From: Mesotaenium endlicherianum | Taxonomy: Eukaryota; Streptophyta; Zygnematophyceae; Zygnematales; Mesotaeniaceae | Length of the DNA: 22,098 nt | Reading direction: 5' to 3' | Assembly: GCA_009602735.1 (NCBI GenBank) | Contig: WELA01004118.1 | Location: 75,125 to 97,222 of the forward strand | In this document: in pieces, positions 19,295 to 22,098 of the stretch | How the letters are laid out: each line of letters begins with the position of its first letter | Position numbering within the stretch: the first letter of the stretch is position 1 | Position numbers and translations under genes: made by a program | The notes under the pieces: generated by a model | Seen by the model: the letters and a program-made list of their open reading frames with translations, nothing else | Databases searched by the model: none | What the model was told of the DNA's origin: nothing

Positions 19295-21103
19295 AATTGA
19301 TAGCAGTTGCGACACCCACCGCATAGGTCAATAGATAACTTATATACTGAATGCTTTGCATTATAATATGCTTTTTTTGTCTCTTTTTCAATGAAGTGGC
19401 CTTTAGCGATCAAAAGATGAAATTGATCAAATATGACATCAAAGGTTGAATTGGTTTTTGAGCAGATGTTAAATCTGTCTAAGCATAAAAATGGATTCAA
19501 TTTCATATCACTACTATTGTTACAACCGGACCAAGTCACCCACTGTGATACAAGAGTTGGTTCAAGATATTGGCATTATACACCTATCACTAATGAGGAC
19601 TTCATAATTTCATGTCCTAAATTAAATCACTAGTCTTGATCGGAAGCGCTCCATTGTTGAGCGTTTTTTTTGACTTGGTTACACTGAATATATCTCAAAT
19701 GAGGCAACACGTATCACACTTGAATGGATTCGACAAAAGTGACATACGGCATTGTCTTGGTTCTACTACCAAAAATTTGATGAAGGTGAAAGTTGTTAGT
19801 AACTTGCAATTGGATGATCAGATTTGACTAAATAAGTTGCACTTTGAAATATAATTTGTTCTCAAATTTCATACATTAGTTAATAAGCATTGAAGACCAA
19901 TCAGTGTTACATAGAAACGGCTGGGCAAGCATCAACTCGTAGAGATTCTTGTACTCTGAAGAGAATATTTCTACCTTCAACACATGCTCAGGGCAAAAAA
20001 ACATACTCTGTTCAACAAGAACAAGACAGAATGGTTGCGAAATAGACATATAATACGAATAAATTGCCCGCGCGCGTACAAAAAAGGTCCAAGTATGTAC
20101 AAATAGGGTCGAAGAGATCAAAACCTAGGCCAAATATTTGTGTGAATGTACCACGTACCGAGTGCGCCACCTGGCAGCCACTTGAGCGTACACCTATCGC
20201 AGAATAGCCACCACTCTACGGCTAGCCTACATAGCCTACATGAATATAAACCCCACCGCGACTCAACCAACAGCTCCTGCCACTCCCCCCCCCAACTAGA
20301 CCATCACGCTTGTCCCATTCATCCTCACCACACGTGAGGAATGTCCACGATTGTGACTCACCTCCTCCCTCTCTCGGCTTCCAACACCTAAGGAGAGGTT
20401 TCGACATCATGCTTGTCACCTCTCTACCCCCCNCAACCTATGTGTTCACACCTCCACGAGGAAGCACAGAGCGACTACCACAATCTGCCGCCAAATTCAA
20501 GGCACCAGGTGAGCGTGCGGCAACCAGTCTTGCCATTGCCACCCACACATCACCCGCTCTCTGCCTCCCTCACCTCTCTCTCTGCTGTGGCCTTCCTAGA
20601 CCTGCAAGCACAACCGCAGCCTCCTCTCCGTTCCGACGCCACAACTTCGTATGCTCTCCCAGTTACAGCTGCCAAAGGCCGTCACACCAAAGAGGGAGCC
20701 GCGAGCCTCCTCACCCCTGAGAGAATAAGCACAGCTCCGCAGATGGAGCCAGCCACTCTCCTAAGACGCCTCCCACCAGCCTGCCCCTGACAACACACAG
20801 TTGACTGAGGCTACTCTCCCTCGCGCCTCTGCCTTAACCTCCCTCCCCCCTCCTCCAGCAGCCACACGAGGGGTGCCGCCCGGGTCGCCGCCCAGAGTCA
20901 CAATCACGGCCCTCGTTGCTTTTCTAAAGAGGGCCACACATCCTCCTCCTATTGGACCCCCGATTTGATATTTTCCTCTACTTTAAGAGACGGACACCCG
21001 CAGCCACAAACCCGTCCCAACGCTGCACATTCATCAGTTCCGAGAAAAGTCTATTGCAAAAGCTTCCTCGTCCTCGATCCACGCGCGCGCGCTTGTGCCT
21101 GTT
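19295..21103. other. 3' flank of carboxypeptidase B and spacer, no gene recognised
   Basis: 19300-20130 is AT-rich with short frames (19433-19633, 19636-19827) that match nothing I know. From about 20140 to 21000 the sequence is C-rich and pyrimidine-rich, with a run of C at 20285-20294 and an unresolved base at 20433. The open frames at 20310-20720 and 20413-20790 are proline/serine/histidine-rich products of that bias and probably not genes. The 3' untranslated region of carboxypeptidase B must lie at the right end. Confidence 0.5.
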
Positions 21104-21960
21104 CTAGGACGCGGCCACATGGCCTTCCTGGGCGGGCCTGCGGCTCTTGGCCTCGCTGGGCAGGGCCCGCCCGTGCAGGAAGCTGCTAAAGAGAGCGAGC
21201 GCTCGCTCGGGCTGCGTGTAGGGCACCTCGTGGCCCGCATTCCGCACCGTCACGAACGTGAACGCGCCGTCATTGTACTCCTCCGTGTGGCCGCCCACCT
21301 GCGCGACACGTGGCCAAACCACCGGCCCCAGGAGCGCAGCAGCACGTCAGGAGGGGACCGCAAGAGCACATCCATCCGGCTGAGCCCCAACTTCCAATCC
21401 TCTTCCGCCTCTCTCTGCCAGCTCATGCAGGGAGGTAGCGGAGGGCGGGCGCCCGAACCAGGGCCAGGGCCGGAGCTGGGGGGCAGTGCGAAGACACAGG
21501 GACACTCATTTAAGCCCGGCTTATCTCCATAATGTGGGAGCGAGACGCGGGAGGGGGGGGCGGGGGGGTGTGTTCTAAGATAATACTAGACACTAGGCAG
21601 GGGGCCAGACAGACAGGCAGACAGGCGGGCAGGCAGGCACGCACAAGCAAGCATGCCAGTGCGGGAGGGAGAGGAGAGCGAGCCAGCAAGAGAGTGAGCC
21701 AGCGAGCGGGGGGGCGAGAGGAGCGCGCGCGTGCGCTGGCACGCACCTGGTGGTTGAGGTACCAGGGCGCCCAGGGCTTGGAGTGCGACAGGTGGCCCTC
21801 GCGGCGCAGCTTGGCGATCCACTTGCGCGTGCCGGCCACGGGCACCACGCCGTCCACGTCGCCGCTGTAGACCCAGATACGGATGCCCGCGCGCAGAAGG
21901 TAGGCGTACAGCCCCAGCACCGTGCTCTCCACATCGTACTCGCTGTACTTGAGCACGTTC
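21104..21960 (-). CDS. Serine carboxypeptidase (S10 family), copy B, last two exons
   Basis: Two exons of a serine carboxypeptidase-like gene are present; the 5' part lies beyond the window. The upstream exon (21960-21747) follows a CCGCAG acceptor and contributes one base plus 71 codons, with the family's YSGDVDGVVP segment carrying the catalytic aspartate, then PWAPWYLNHQ. The last exon (21298-21104) joins in frame to give NHQ-VGGHTEEYNDG, then RNAGHEVPYTQPERA with the catalytic histidine, and a TAG stop. The 448-base intron is GT-AG. The serine of the triad is in the missing part. Third codon positions are nearly all G or C, unlike the AT-rich flank. Role: a C-terminal exopeptidase or a related acyltransferase of the secretory/vacuolar route, not resolvable here. 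It stands to desaturase B as copy A stands to desaturase A. Confidence 0.92.
21548..21568. repeat. G-rich run in the last intron of carboxypeptidase B
   Basis: Two runs of seven to eight G separated by one C, preceded by GGGA, lie on the plus strand, the template strand of the gene. It could form a quadruplex in DNA but not in the RNA. Confidence 0.6.
21596..21640. repeat. GACA/GGCA tetranucleotide repeat in the last intron of carboxypeptidase B
   Basis: Mixed GACA, GGCA and GGGC units run through the intron and are followed by purine-rich GAGC units to about 21735. The unit resembles the CCTG repeat beyond desaturase B, read on the other strand. Confidence 0.75.
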
Positions 21961-22022
21961 CTGCGGGGGCGCCAGCGAGCACGCACGCACGCAGGTGTGG
22001 AGGGGGACCGGGAGACGGAGAC

Positions 22023-22024
<2 letters not shown>

Positions 22025-22098
<74 letters not shown>
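22025..22098. repeat. (AG)37 dinucleotide repeat at the right edge
   Basis: An uninterrupted AG array of 74 bases runs to the end of the window, so its true length is unknown. On the carboxypeptidase B RNA strand it is a CU repeat inside an intron, about 60 bases upstream of the acceptor at 21961. Confidence 0.95.

Noticed and set aside
20310-20790. Overlapping open frames of 125 to 136 codons
   Set aside because: The products are Pro/Ser/His-rich in two frames at once, as expected from C-rich low-complexity DNA, and an ambiguous base lies inside.

Overview
This is eukaryotic nuclear DNA from a green plant, meaning a streptophyte: a land plant or a close algal relative. The evidence is two spliced genes for plastid omega-3 fatty acid desaturases of the FAD7/FAD8 type, each with a serine-rich chloroplast transit peptide, eight exons and GT-AG introns, together with the 3' ends of two plant-type serine carboxypeptidase genes. 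I cannot name the genus. Many GC-rich simple repeats, single ambiguous bases (13316 and 20433), a G homopolymer at the left edge and a long (AG)n run at the right edge suggest a draft contig.

Layout. 1-448: last intron and last exon of serine carboxypeptidase copy A (+). 449-4394: no gene recognised. 4395-7963: desaturase copy A (+), 8 exons, 444 residues. 7964-10975: 3' flanks of both desaturases, with no gene. 10976-15340: desaturase copy B (-), 8 exons, 440 residues. 15341-21103: a long stretch with no recognised gene, first repetitive, then AT-rich, then C-rich. 21104-22098: the last two exons and part of a further intron of serine carboxypeptidase copy B (-), cut by the window end.

The main structural result is that the window is an old inverted duplication. 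The pair carboxypeptidase then desaturase occurs twice, in the same relative order and orientation, and the two pairs face each other tail to tail. Coding exons and all seven desaturase intron positions are kept, but introns and spacers have diverged. The two arms have different histories: copy B has a 3' half almost saturated for G/C at third codon positions, and its introns are full of microsatellites, minisatellites, G-tract arrays and an AT-repeat island. Copy A shows little of this.

The desaturases are expected to introduce the omega-3 double bond into 16:2 and 18:2 fatty acids of plastid membrane glycerolipids. The carboxypeptidase-like proteins belong to the secretory or vacuolar pathway, and their linkage to the desaturases looks like shared ancestry of the segment, not a shared pathway. 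I found no defence system, CRISPR array, RNA gene or intact transposon. The most unusual content is the duplication itself and the repeat architecture of copy B introns.
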